IMG/VR virus record: IMGVR_UViG_3300025137_000326 | Coordinates: 1-22,461 of that record | Strand: one strand, 5' to 3' | DNA from: a virus | Length of the DNA stretch: 22,461 nucleotides | In this document: positions 1-5,912 of the stretch, piece by piece | How the letters are laid out: each line of letters begins with the position of its first letter | Position numbering within the stretch: position 1 is the stretch's first letter | Position numbers and translations under genes: made by a program | Notes under the pieces: model-generated | Database searches by the model: none | What the model was told of the DNA's origin: nothing | What the model saw: the letters and a program-made list of their open reading frames with translations, nothing else

Positions 1-98
1 AAATCTCCTAGTGCTTTAATAACAAAAGGCGGAGTTAACCACTCATCATTATTTTTTGTATTAGTATTAAAATTTTTCTTATTTTTTACGTTACTCAT
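1..98 (-). CDS. DNA adenine methyltransferase (Dam-like), N-terminal fragment
   Basis: Only the first 32 codons are inside the window; the gene runs off the left edge. After a low-complexity Asn/Lys-rich leader the translation reads DEWLTPPFVIKALGDF. This is the characteristic opening of phage DNA N6-adenine methyltransferases of the Dam (PF05869) type, where an E-W-x-T-P-P motif precedes the F-D-L-D-P-C core that would lie just outside. The start codon overlaps the end of the upstream gene by 8 bases (ATGAGTAA), so the two are translationally coupled on the - strand. Such enzymes methylate adenine in phage DNA, probably to evade host restriction or mark the genome. The catalytic motif is not visible here, so the call rests on the N-terminal motif alone. 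Confidence 0.7.
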   Translation of the reverse strand, partial: MSNVKNKKNFNTNTKNNDEWLTPPFVIKALGD

Positions 99-687
99 CT
101 TTATCTATACCTAATTCTTCGTCTATATCTATAGATTCCCCGTCTATAACGATAGCTTCTTCGGTTCCTTCTTCAGGATTTACTAATTTTGTTAACTTTG
201 ACCTTAGTTTTTCTCTCAAATCATCTGTAGACTGATGTGTTATCGTCACTTCGGACTTTTCGGCAAACAATCCTACGTCTGATATCTTACCAAGAAGCTC
301 TAAAGCACGTATTCTTACCCTTGGATCGGGGTTATCGGTCTCTAAAAGCAGTTTATTTGTTACGAGATGCCGAATTTGTAAGGAATTTTCTACTACAGAC
401 CGTCCAAACTCCTGTATAATACTGTTTGTTAGTATAATTGAAGCGGGTGTTAGGGTTGCCAGCTTCTTATGGGACACTTTCTTTGAAGTTTTACTAGGGT
501 TCTCTGCATAAGCTGTTGATATCTTAGAGGCAATATCCTTGGCTTCCTTATTAACAGTGGTATCTAACCCGTGTTTTTCTAGTTCTTTAACCGTATTAGC
601 AGCGGTAGCGGTACGTTCCTTCAAATCAATAGAAGGTTTTACAGCATCTAACGGAACTCCCATTTCGGGTTCTACTGTTATAGTCAT
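91..687 (-). CDS. Probable terminase small subunit
   Basis: A 198-aa, highly charged protein. The middle to C-terminal part (about residues 115-165) reads like the C-terminal half of phage small terminase subunits: a helix with NPDPRVRIRALELLGKISD, then a G-x-F/L-x-E-x-S-E-V-x-I-T-H segment and a basic L-R-x-K-L helix. Small terminases recognise the packaging site and load DNA onto the large subunit at the procapsid portal. The N-terminal 100 residues are alanine/lysine rich and would hold the DNA-binding part; I see no clear helix-turn-helix. The C-terminal tail is strongly acidic (about residues 170-198). It is the first gene of the leftward transcription unit and overlaps a methyltransferase gene by 8 bases. 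The ribosome site before the ATG is weak (GAG, 8 bases upstream). Recognition is from memory of family patterns. Confidence 0.55.
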   Translation of the reverse strand: MTITVEPEMGVPLDAVKPSIDLKERTATAANTVKELEKHGLDTTVNKEAKDIASKISTAYAENPSKTSKKVSHKKLATLTPASIILTNSIIQEFGRSVVENSLQIRHLVTNKLLLETDNPDPRVRIRALELLGKISDVGLFAEKSEVTITHQSTDDLREKLRSKLTKLVNPEEGTEEAIVIDGESIDIDEELGIDKDE

Positions 688-774
688 TTTTACTCGCAGG
701 TTATAAACCGAGGTATTGGTGCGCAGCTGTGGCTCAAATTAAATGCGAATCTCTCTGAAACAACTACGCAACTC

Positions 775-804
775 AATATATAGCGAAAAAAAAATTTTTG
801 TAAA
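775..804 (-). promoter_or_regulatory. Candidate leftward sigma-70 promoter
   Basis: On the - strand, TTTACA (804 to 799) is followed after 18 bases by TATATT (780 to 775). It would start transcription near 768, about 80 bases before the terminase-like gene. The same CTTTACAAA word recurs on the - strand at 925 to 917, followed by TATGTA 16 bases later, which could be a second, tandem leftward promoter. This is read by eye only. Confidence 0.4.
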
Positions 805-954
805 GCGATTTAGAATTGCTATGGGGGGTCTCCCTATATAGGGGGTGTGGGGGCAAACTCAGGGAAAACGAAAATATTTGAGTAAATTAGTATATATACA
901 TACGCGTACACACATATTTGTAAAGTGGGGCATGGGGGTGGGGTATGGTCTTTT

Positions 955-973
955 GTTAGGGATTTTCCCTAAC
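955..973. repeat. TTAGGG-type hairpin, copy 1
   Basis: A perfect 8-bp stem, GTTAGGGA (955-962) and TCCCTAAC (966-973), with a TTT loop. Related hairpins lie at 5878-5891 and 8087-8108. This is the only copy in a long intergenic region rather than at a gene junction. Its right arm overlaps a TAACAAGTTA-type word (970-979, reverse orientation). Confidence 0.7.
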
Positions 974-991
974 TTGTTATTGTATCTAATG

Positions 992-1020
992 TCACTTGAT
1001 AATATCTAATGCCATATAAT
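992..1020 (+). promoter_or_regulatory. Candidate rightward promoter for the 227-aa gene
   Basis: A perfect -10 hexamer TATAAT lies at 1015-1020. The best-spaced -35 candidate is TCACTT at 992-997 with a 17-base spacer, which is weak; TTGATA at 996-1001 is a better hexamer, but only 13 bases away. Transcription would start near 1027 and give a leader of about 115 bases containing the TCCCGTC hairpin at 1094-1110. Confidence 0.35.
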
Positions 1021-1093
1021 ACCAACTATCCATCCTGTACAGTAACAAGTTATGCTAGGTTGATCTTATCAGCAACACTGTTGGTACTTCAAG

Positions 1094-1110
1094 TCCCGTC
1101 TGGGACGGGA
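1094..1110. repeat. TCCCGTC hairpin, copy 1 (loop TGG)
   Basis: A perfect 7-bp stem, TCCCGTC (1094-1100) and GACGGGA (1104-1110), with a 3-base loop. It is flanked by AAG on the left and GTT on the right, as in copies 2 and 3. It lies in the leader of the first rightward gene, 30 bases before its start codon and just before the ribosome-binding site (AAAGGA). There are four copies in the window (see 1949, 2499 and 3562). Confidence 0.9.
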
Positions 1111-1140
1111 GTTTAACTCAATAAAATAAAGGAATATATT

Positions 1141-1824
1141 ATGTCTAATACTACATCAGAATTCGATCCTAAGAAGCCATTGCCAGCTCGCATTGTGACG
1201 GCAATTAAGAACTCGGCAAAGCTTTTTAATAATGCCGATAAAGTTAATGATAACTTAGCATCAAATGTTAGCAATATTGCTAGGCTAATGTTTAATGAGG
1301 GTATTACCGCGAATCAACTAGGATCTGATGGTGGTAATGGCTCAAATGCCAAACCTTATACATTACTAAAGGCTACGGCAAGGGATGCGGTTATTGCTAC
1401 GTTCCACCCTAAAGCACAGTATCTTATTAACCTAGATCGCAAAACCGCTGAAAAGATTCTTAGTGGTAAAGCAAAAGATCCTACTAGTAAAAGCGGACTA
1501 GCTAAAACTAAGGCCGATCGAGATCGTCAAAATAGCAATCTTAGTTCTAGAATAGGTAAGATTATGACAAGCTTACGAGGATATGAGGCGGGCGGTAATG
1601 GCACTAATAATGGAGCTAATGCTTCTAGCAAGGGTAAAAAGACTACCATATCCAAGCAGAATGCGAGCTGCACAGTTCAAGCAAAAACAGTTGATGAAAA
1701 GATTTTGATTACACTTATAACTTTGCAAAAGTTAGTGCAAAATAAAGATAGTGCAAAATGGTCTATTGAGGATGTTCAAGATCATCTAGGTAAAATCATT
1801 ACAATCATATCCAATAAAAAATAA
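1141..1824 (+). CDS. Unknown protein, isolated first rightward gene
   Basis: A 227-aa protein I do not recognise. The N-terminal half is helical and hydrophilic. Residues about 60-70 (GSDGGNGSNAK) and about 152-170 (GGNGTNNGANASSKGKK) are Gly/Asn/Ser-rich linkers, which suggests three compact parts: about 1-58, about 70-150 (very basic, with a K/R-rich stretch around 100-135 that could bind nucleic acid), and a C-terminal helical part about 175-227. There is no membrane segment and one cysteine. The start is supported by AAAGGA upstream. The gene stands alone between two long non-coding regions and is followed 9 bases later by a strong terminator, so it is probably transcribed as a single-gene message. 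Its position beside the putative origin array makes a DNA-binding or early regulatory role plausible, but that is inference. Confidence 0.8.
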   Translation: MSNTTSEFDPKKPLPARIVTAIKNSAKLFNNADKVNDNLASNVSNIARLMFNEGITANQLGSDGGNGSNAKPYTLLKATARDAVIATFHPKAQYLINLDRKTAEKILSGKAKDPTSKSGLAKTKADRDRQNSNLSSRIGKIMTSLRGYEAGGNGTNNGANASSKGKKTTISKQNASCTVQAKTVDEKILITLITLQKLVQNKDSAKWSIEDVQDHLGKIITIISNKK

Positions 1825-1833
1825 TACTACGAG

Positions 1834-1865
1834 GGGCAATCATTAATTTGGTTGCCCTTTTTTTT
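1834..1865 (+). terminator. Rho-independent terminator after the 227-aa gene
   Basis: The stem is GGGCAATCA (1834-1842) with TGGTTGCCC (1849-1857), nine pairs including one G-U. It has a 6-base TTAATT loop and is followed directly by eight T (1858-1865). It lies 9 bases after the stop codon of the preceding gene. Confidence 0.9.
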
Positions 1866-1877
1866 GTCTCAAAAATT

Positions 1878-1941
1878 GATACCAGTTAATTGTGTTGCGT
1901 TGAGCCTTTGATACCAGTTAATTGTGTTGCGTTGAGCCTTT
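1878..1941. repeat. Tandem duplication, 2 x 32 bp
   Basis: Two perfect, directly adjacent 32-base units (1878-1909 and 1910-1941), each starting GATACCAGTTAATTG and ending GAGCCTTT. They lie between the terminator of the 227-aa gene and the TCCCGTC hairpin. No ORF covers them. Perfect identity suggests either recent duplication or active maintenance, for example as a binding site. Confidence 0.95.
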
Positions 1942-1948
1942 CACTAAG

Positions 1949-1965
1949 TCCCGTCTGGGACGGGA
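1949..1965. repeat. TCCCGTC hairpin, copy 2 (loop TGG)
   Basis: TCCCGTC (1949-1955), loop TGG, GACGGGA (1959-1965), with the same AAG and GTT flanks as copy 1. It is followed at once by the first TAATGTGAC copy (1970). It stands at the junction of the 32-bp duplication and the iteron array and is not near a start codon. Confidence 0.9.
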
Positions 1966-2169
1966 GTTGTAATGTGACTTTTTAAGTTATTGAAAACATT
2001 GCAATGTTACTTTTTTAGGGCCTAATGTGACCTAATGTGACTTAATTTTTAGGTAAAAAGTCACATTATGTTTCGTGGTAAATGGTGGTAAATGGTGGTA
2101 GGCAGTAATGTGTAGTAACAGAAAAAAAGCTTATATATATATATATTATATAATGTGACTTTTTTAAAA

Positions 2170-2254
2170 AGGTCTGAAGCAATTATTGAGCGACAAGGTT
2201 TTTGCTATCCGTTGTGACTTTTCTTGTAAAAGTTTTTTACCCACGTTCAGACCT
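2170..2254. other. Inverted repeat with nested hairpin
   Basis: AGGTCTGAA (2170-2178) pairs with TTCAGACCT (2246-2254), nine perfect pairs enclosing 67 bases. Inside lies a smaller stem, ACTTTT (2217-2222) with AAAAGT (2228-2233). If transcribed it would form a long hairpin, and if not it may be extruded DNA or a paired protein site. It sits between the two halves of the iteron array, where iteron orientation switches from mostly forward to reverse. Confidence 0.55.
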
Positions 2255-2399
2255 CCAAAAAAAGGTCACAAAGTAACATTACTTTATTTTCAAGCACTTA
2301 CAAGCAAAGTGAAAGTCACATTAGGTCACATTAGGTCACATTACACTCTTTACCATCAAAAACCACCACATGACACTATAAAGAAATATTTACTCAGAT

Positions 2400-2428
2400 T
2401 TGACATTACATGATACTTGTGGTACACT
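2400..2428 (+). promoter_or_regulatory. Strong sigma-70 promoter for the MoxR-VWA operon
   Basis: The -35 box is perfect, TTGACA (2400-2405). A 17-base spacer leads to TACACT (2423-2428), which has four of six consensus bases, including the key TA at the start and the final T. Transcription should begin near 2435, giving a short leader before the ATG at 2472. Three reverse TAATGTGAC copies (2315-2343) lie upstream, where an activator or repressor could act. Confidence 0.75.
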
Positions 2429-2471
2429 GTAAGTACGATCAAAAGACTAACAACATACAGGAGAACACGTT

Positions 2472-2648
2472 ATGATACAGAAAACCACCAAAGCCAAGTC
2501 CCGTCTTGGACGGGAGTTCAACGGAACAGACAAGGAGAACGTGAAGAAAGCAGAGTTCTTTAACTACTTGAACGAAGTTCTTGATAACAAGTTAGTCAAG
2601 CCAAGTATTATAATAGAATACGTCAACCAATACCAGAGAGGGGAATAA
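2472..2648 (+). CDS. Small unknown protein (58 aa) carrying a hairpin in its coding sequence
   Basis: The ORF begins MIQKTTKAKSRLGREF and ends in VNQYQRGE; it is hydrophilic and probably helical. The start is well supported: AGGAG at 2459-2463 lies 8 bases before the ATG, and the strong promoter at 2400-2428 lies just upstream. The stop codon is one base before the ATG of the next gene, so the two are coupled. Codons 10-15 (S-R-L-G-R-E) are made of the TCCCGTC hairpin repeat seen in non-coding positions elsewhere, so either the repeat inserted in frame or the mRNA start folds to control translation. I do not recognise the family; a leader-peptide role is possible. Confidence 0.65.
   Translation: MIQKTTKAKSRLGREFNGTDKENVKKAEFFNYLNEVLDNKLVKPSIIIEYVNQYQRGE
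2499..2515. repeat. TCCCGTC hairpin, copy 3 (loop TTG), inside a CDS
   Basis: TCCCGTC (2499-2505), loop TTG, GACGGGA (2509-2515), with the AAG and GTT flanks conserved. It lies 25 bases after the start codon of the 58-aa ORF, close enough for the mRNA hairpin to touch the initiation region. The loop TTG is the exact complement of the CAA loop of copy 4. Confidence 0.9.
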
Positions 2649-2649
2649 C

Positions 2650-3549
2650 ATGGAATACGCAATCGAAAACATATCAGCACCGAACCTAAGTTCTAGTGCT
2701 ATTCTAATTGACTTCAGTGTCTCGCAGTGGACTGGCAGAAAGCTAGACAGACGTGCAAGTGAGGAAGTCGAAGTATCTAACTCAGCATCTCTTGGCGTTG
2801 CCAACGTACACAAACGCATCATGGGCAAGTGTTCAGAGCTAGACGCTATCCACAAGTTTGTCGGTAACTTACGCAATGCACATTACTCAATGACTTTACC
2901 TTGGTCAGATCAAGGGTTGCGTATCGTAACAACAATGGGTCTAGAGAAGTACACCAAAGCCATGACCGAGAAACAACAGCAGTTTGAGAAGTTGGTCGAT
3001 AACTTCATGCGGGTGTACGCTACCCGTATTGGTGAAGCTGAGACTACTCTTGGTAACTTGTTTGAGAGAGACGATTACCCTAGCCTTGAGATGATGCAGA
3101 GTAAGTTTGGTTGGCGATTAAACTTTATACCCATTCAAGAGAGTGGTGACTTTCGTGTCGATATTGGCAACGAGCAAGCAGAAGTATTGAAAGAACAATA
3201 CACGAAGTACTATGACACACAGTACACAAACGCCATGAAAGACTTGTGGGATAGACTGTATAAACCTCTATCCAGAATGTCAGAACGGCTAGACTATCCA
3301 GAAGATGCAGACAGAGACACAAAGAAAGTGTTTACCAAGACGCTTGTGTCTAACGTCACAGAAGTACTTGACCTTCTTAAAGCATTCAATGTCAGTGATG
3401 ATCGTGACATGGAGATGGCTCATAAGAAGTTAAGACACGCACTCAATGGTATAACGCCAGAAGCATTGCGTGAAGATGATCACTTACGATTGGATACCAA
3501 GCGTTCTGTTGATGAAGTGATTAAAACATTACCGACTATCGGTATATAA
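2650..3549 (+). CDS. Uncharacterised protein partnered with MoxR-VWA (possibly DUF3150-like)
   Basis: A 299-aa soluble protein with a well-spaced AGGGG ribosome site before the ATG. It opens with a beta segment around LIDFSVSQWTGRK. Largely helical, charged sequence follows (about residues 95-145 and 170-275), containing a hallmark segment FERDDYPSLEMMQSKFGW and then SGDFRVDIG near residues 140-172. I recall proteins of this kind beside AAA+ and VWA genes in phages and integrated elements, perhaps DUF3150, but I cannot verify the family. There is no enzyme motif. It lies directly before the MoxR-type ATPase, separated by a TCCCGTC hairpin, so it is likely a structural or adaptor subunit of the same complex. 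The role is unknown. Confidence 0.8.
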   Translation: MEYAIENISAPNLSSSAILIDFSVSQWTGRKLDRRASEEVEVSNSASLGVANVHKRIMGKCSELDAIHKFVGNLRNAHYSMTLPWSDQGLRIVTTMGLEKYTKAMTEKQQQFEKLVDNFMRVYATRIGEAETTLGNLFERDDYPSLEMMQSKFGWRLNFIPIQESGDFRVDIGNEQAEVLKEQYTKYYDTQYTNAMKDLWDRLYKPLSRMSERLDYPEDADRDTKKVFTKTLVSNVTEVLDLLKAFNVSDDRDMEMAHKKLRHALNGITPEALREDDHLRLDTKRSVDEVIKTLPTIGI

Positions 3550-3561
3550 TTGAAACCCAAG

Positions 3562-3578
3562 TCCCGTCCAAGACGGGA
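3562..3578. repeat. TCCCGTC hairpin, copy 4 (loop CAA)
   Basis: TCCCGTC (3562-3568), loop CAA, GACGGGA (3572-3578), in the 50-base gap between the 299-aa protein gene and the AAA+ ATPase gene, just before the AAGGA ribosome site. The stem is unchanged while the loop is the reverse complement of copy 3. The left flank AAG is conserved, and the right flank GTA differs from GTT in one base. Confidence 0.9.
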
Positions 3579-3599
3579 GTATGACATAAAGGAAACGAA

Positions 3600-4694
3600 A
3601 TGACTAATTCAGCTAAAACAATGTATGCAGTTACTCTTGATCAAAGTGTTGATCTTATCAGTGCAATCGGTGACAAACAAACTGTGTTACTTCAAGGTGA
3701 CATGGGCAACGGCAAGTCAGCAGTTGGTTACATGCTTGAAAAGAAAATGCCAACGCACAAGTATTACTACTTTGACTGCACAACTAAAGACCTTGGTGAT
3801 ATCATGTATCCTAAGTTCAAAGATGCAGATGGTGGCGAGTGTGTTACAATGGTAACTAATGAAGAACTAGGGTTTCACTCAGATAAACCTGTTATCATAA
3901 ACCTAGACGAGTTCGGTAAAGCACTACCACCAGTAAAGACGGCTTTGCTACGTGGTATCTATGAACGCAAGATGGGTAAGTACACACTGCCAAAGGGTAG
4001 CATTATATTTGCTACAACTAACAAGGGTAGCGAGGGAGTTGGTGACATACTACCACCACATGCACGTAATCGTATGACAGTGGTGCAAGTAAAGAAAACA
4101 GACCACATGACGTGGATAGAGTGGGGTATCAGCAATGACATTGACCACGCAGTTCTTGGTTGGGTCAAAGACAATCCACAGACATTCCACAGTTTTGAGG
4201 ATATCAAAGACCCAGAAGAGAACCCATACATCTTTCACCCACAAGCCCAGAGAGATGCGTTTGTTACGCCACGATCACTGGAGTTAGCGTCTAACATTGT
4301 AAAGATGCGTGATGTTATGGACACTACCACGTTAACAGGAGCATTGATGGGTACTATAGGTGATCGTGGTGCTATGGACTTGGTATCACACATCAAACTA
4401 TCAGATCAACTACCAAGCTTGGAAAGTATCAAGACTGATCCAAAGAATGCTAAAGTGCCAGACAGTGCAAGTGCAATATGTATGGTGGTCTATCGTACCT
4501 TGGGATCTATTGAGCGTGATTGGTTGGACAAGTGGATGGACTATATGGTCAGACTAGATACAGAGGCACAAGGTCTATTTGCTAATGGTATCAAGTCACC
4601 TAAGTATTCCAAGCGTTCAATGGTGATGACGAACAAGAAGTTCACCGATTGGGCTAGAGTAAACAACTATATGTTTTCAGCAGATAAGAAGTAA
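3600..4694 (+). CDS. MoxR-type AAA+ ATPase
   Basis: A 364-aa ATPase. Walker A is GDMGNGKS (residues 33-40), Walker B is VIINLDE (98-104), sensor 1 is FATTN (137-141), and a candidate arginine finger lies in HARNRM (154-159). The order and spacing fit the MoxR/CbbQ/NorQ/CobS class, which forms hexameric rings that remodel or activate partner proteins, usually together with a VWA protein encoded next door. That partner is indeed the following gene, 10 bases downstream. The C-terminal 160 residues are mainly helical and specific to this protein. The start is supported by AAGGA six bases before the ATG. The substrate cannot be told from sequence. In phages the best-known relatives are CobS-like genes, but I do not infer cobalt chelation here. 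Confidence 0.88.
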   Translation: MTNSAKTMYAVTLDQSVDLISAIGDKQTVLLQGDMGNGKSAVGYMLEKKMPTHKYYYFDCTTKDLGDIMYPKFKDADGGECVTMVTNEELGFHSDKPVIINLDEFGKALPPVKTALLRGIYERKMGKYTLPKGSIIFATTNKGSEGVGDILPPHARNRMTVVQVKKTDHMTWIEWGISNDIDHAVLGWVKDNPQTFHSFEDIKDPEENPYIFHPQAQRDAFVTPRSLELASNIVKMRDVMDTTTLTGALMGTIGDRGAMDLVSHIKLSDQLPSLESIKTDPKNAKVPDSASAICMVVYRTLGSIERDWLDKWMDYMVRLDTEAQGLFANGIKSPKYSKRSMVMTNKKFTDWARVNNYMFSADKK

Positions 4695-4704
4695 GGGGGA
4701 GTAA

Positions 4705-5880
4705 ATGCTTAGTATTGGACAAAAACTAACTGTCGAACAACGTGTATCTAAATGTGTTGTTGGCATCATGGAGAACCCAAAGTACGTTGCACTCGCAGGA
4801 GTTTTGATGATCGGTGATCGTTCTGTTGATGATGACGTACCAACGGCTTGTACTGATGGCAAGAACGAGCAGTATGGGCGAGCGTTCTGTGAAAAACTAA
4901 ATGATGCAGAACTAAGGTTTCTTATACTACATGAGAACTATCACAAGTTATACAGGCACTTGATAACGTGGCAACACTTGCAAAAAGACAATCCAGAGTT
5001 GGCGAACATGGCTATGGACTATGTTATCAATCTCAAACTTGTTGCAGATAACGACGATAACTTTGCTACTATGACAGGTGAGTTAGCCAAGGGTTGTTTT
5101 GACGTGAAGTACAAGGGTTGGGATACCGCCAAGGTATTTCACGACCTCAAGGAGAACCCACCACCAGAGGGTGATAGCCTAGATAAACATGATTGGGATA
5201 GTGCCAAAGACATGACAGCCGAAGAAGCTAACGAGCTTGCTAAAGAGATCGACGAGGCAATACGCCAAGGTGCTATGATCGCAGGTAAGATGGGCAGTGG
5301 TGGTGATCGTGAGCTTAACGAGTTACTGCAACCACAAGTAGATTGGAAGCAGGTATTACGTGAGTTTATCACTGAGACTTGTGCAGGGCGAGACTACTCT
5401 AGTTGGCGTAAACCTAACAGGCGATACATAAGTATGGGTATCTATATGCCTAGTGGTGTATCAGAGAAAGTCGAGGAGTTAGTGCTTGCCATTGACACGT
5501 CGGGCAGTATCGGTAACCGCGAACTATCGGTGTTCTTATCCGAAGTCAAAGCTATCGCAGAAACAGTCAAGCCTAGTGCAGTACGCATACTCTATTGGGA
5601 TACAGAAGTATGTCGAGCAGAGAAGTATGAGATGCACGAACTAGACAATATAATTAATTCAACCAAACCAGAAGGCGGTGGTGGCACAACGGTTGAATGT
5701 GTTCCTCAATATATGACGGACAATAACGTGTCACCACAAGCATGTATTGTGCTAACTGATGGATACCTTGGTGGTAGTTGGGGTCAATGGACTTGTCCTA
5801 CCATGTGGTGTGTCCTTGACAACAAGAGTGCTAAACCAGACGTGGGTAAAGTTGTTCACGTCAATTCAAACTTAATGTAG
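4705..5880 (+). CDS. Metallopeptidase-like and VWA domain protein (MoxR partner)
   Basis: A 391-aa protein in two parts. The N-terminal part carries a zinc-peptidase-type motif HENYH (residues 76-80, HExxH) followed by a MDYVIN segment (about 104-109) that could supply the third ligand; this is the pattern of the DUF2201-type putative metallopeptidase domain. A charged linker (about 150-200) leads to a VWA domain with a complete MIDAS: DTSGS (264-268), Thr 328/329 in GGGGTT, and Asp 352 in LTDG. VWA proteins of this kind bind a MoxR AAA+ ring and present the substrate. AGGGGGAG precedes the ATG. The stop codon TAG forms part of a hairpin (5878-5891). Whether the peptidase motif is active is unknown; in related proteins it may only bind metal. 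Confidence 0.87.
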   Translation: MLSIGQKLTVEQRVSKCVVGIMENPKYVALAGVLMIGDRSVDDDVPTACTDGKNEQYGRAFCEKLNDAELRFLILHENYHKLYRHLITWQHLQKDNPELANMAMDYVINLKLVADNDDNFATMTGELAKGCFDVKYKGWDTAKVFHDLKENPPPEGDSLDKHDWDSAKDMTAEEANELAKEIDEAIRQGAMIAGKMGSGGDRELNELLQPQVDWKQVLREFITETCAGRDYSSWRKPNRRYISMGIYMPSGVSEKVEELVLAIDTSGSIGNRELSVFLSEVKAIAETVKPSAVRILYWDTEVCRAEKYEMHELDNIINSTKPEGGGGTTVECVPQYMTDNNVSPQACIVLTDGYLGGSWGQWTCPTMWCVLDNKSAKPDVGKVVHVNSNLM

Positions 5881-5891
5881 GGAAATCCCTA
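5878..5891. repeat. TTAGGG-type hairpin, copy 2, containing a stop codon
   Basis: TAGGGA (5878-5883) and TCCCTA (5886-5891) form a short, tight inverted repeat; at least five pairs can form with a 4-base loop. Its first three bases are the TAG stop of the VWA gene. The AAGGA ribosome site of the next gene follows within 10 bases, so the hairpin separates the two cistrons. Confidence 0.65.
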
Positions 5892-5912
5892 ACAAACTAA
5901 AGGAAACTAAAA

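Larger units (their letters stand above)
688..1140. promoter_or_regulatory. Divergent intergenic control region
   Basis: This 453-base stretch separates the leftward packaging genes from the rightward early genes and has no convincing ORF. It holds a 9-mer TTTGTAAAG twice (796-804 and 917-925), a 12-bp perfect palindrome CCCTATATAGGG (832-843), an 8-bp palindrome TACGCGTA (901-908), G-rich tracts (823-858 and 926-948), a GTTAGGGA/TCCCTAAC hairpin (955-973), two oppositely oriented copies of TAACAAGTTA (970-979 and 1043-1052), and a TCCCGTC hairpin (1094-1110). This density of short symmetrical sites suggests a regulatory hub with promoters in both directions. Confidence 0.6.
1866..2471. promoter_or_regulatory. 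Non-coding control region, probable iteron-type origin or operator array
   Basis: About 600 bases with no credible gene. In order: a 32-bp tandem duplication (1878-1941); a TCCCGTC hairpin (1949-1965); eight exact copies of TAATGTGAC, forward at 1970, 2023, 2033 and 2151, reverse at 2060, 2315, 2325 and 2335; near-copies at 2002, 2106, 2211, 2265 and 2273; a 10-bp repeat AATGGTGGTA (2081-2100, with a partial third copy before it); an alternating AT tract (about 2131-2151); a 9-bp inverted repeat enclosing a smaller hairpin (2170-2254); and a strong promoter (2400-2428). The tandem copies are exactly 10 bp apart, one helical turn. Iterons plus an AT-rich tract are typical of replication origins, while closeness to the promoter also allows a repressor or activator array. 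Confidence 0.6.

Noticed and set aside
823-948. G-quadruplex
   Set aside because: There are several G4-G6 runs, but I cannot find four runs of three or more within normal loop lengths; only a weak two-layer form is possible.
955-973. Telomere-like TTAGGG sequence
   Set aside because: It is a single hairpin arm, not a tandem array.
1970-2343. CRISPR array
   Set aside because: The repeats are 9-10 bp, in both orientations and irregularly spaced, with no uniform spacers and no cas genes. The 32-bp duplication nearby has no spacer at all.
1970-2343. CRP sites, because TGTGA and TCACA are present
   Set aside because: Facing TGTGA and TCACA half-sites are not separated by the required 6 bases; the closest facing pair is 20 bases apart.
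2186-2413. 75-aa + strand open frame inside the iteron region
   Set aside because: It begins at a non-ATG codon without a ribosome site, and its codons are made of the repeated GTCACATTA words and AT-rich filler. It is a by-product of the repeats.
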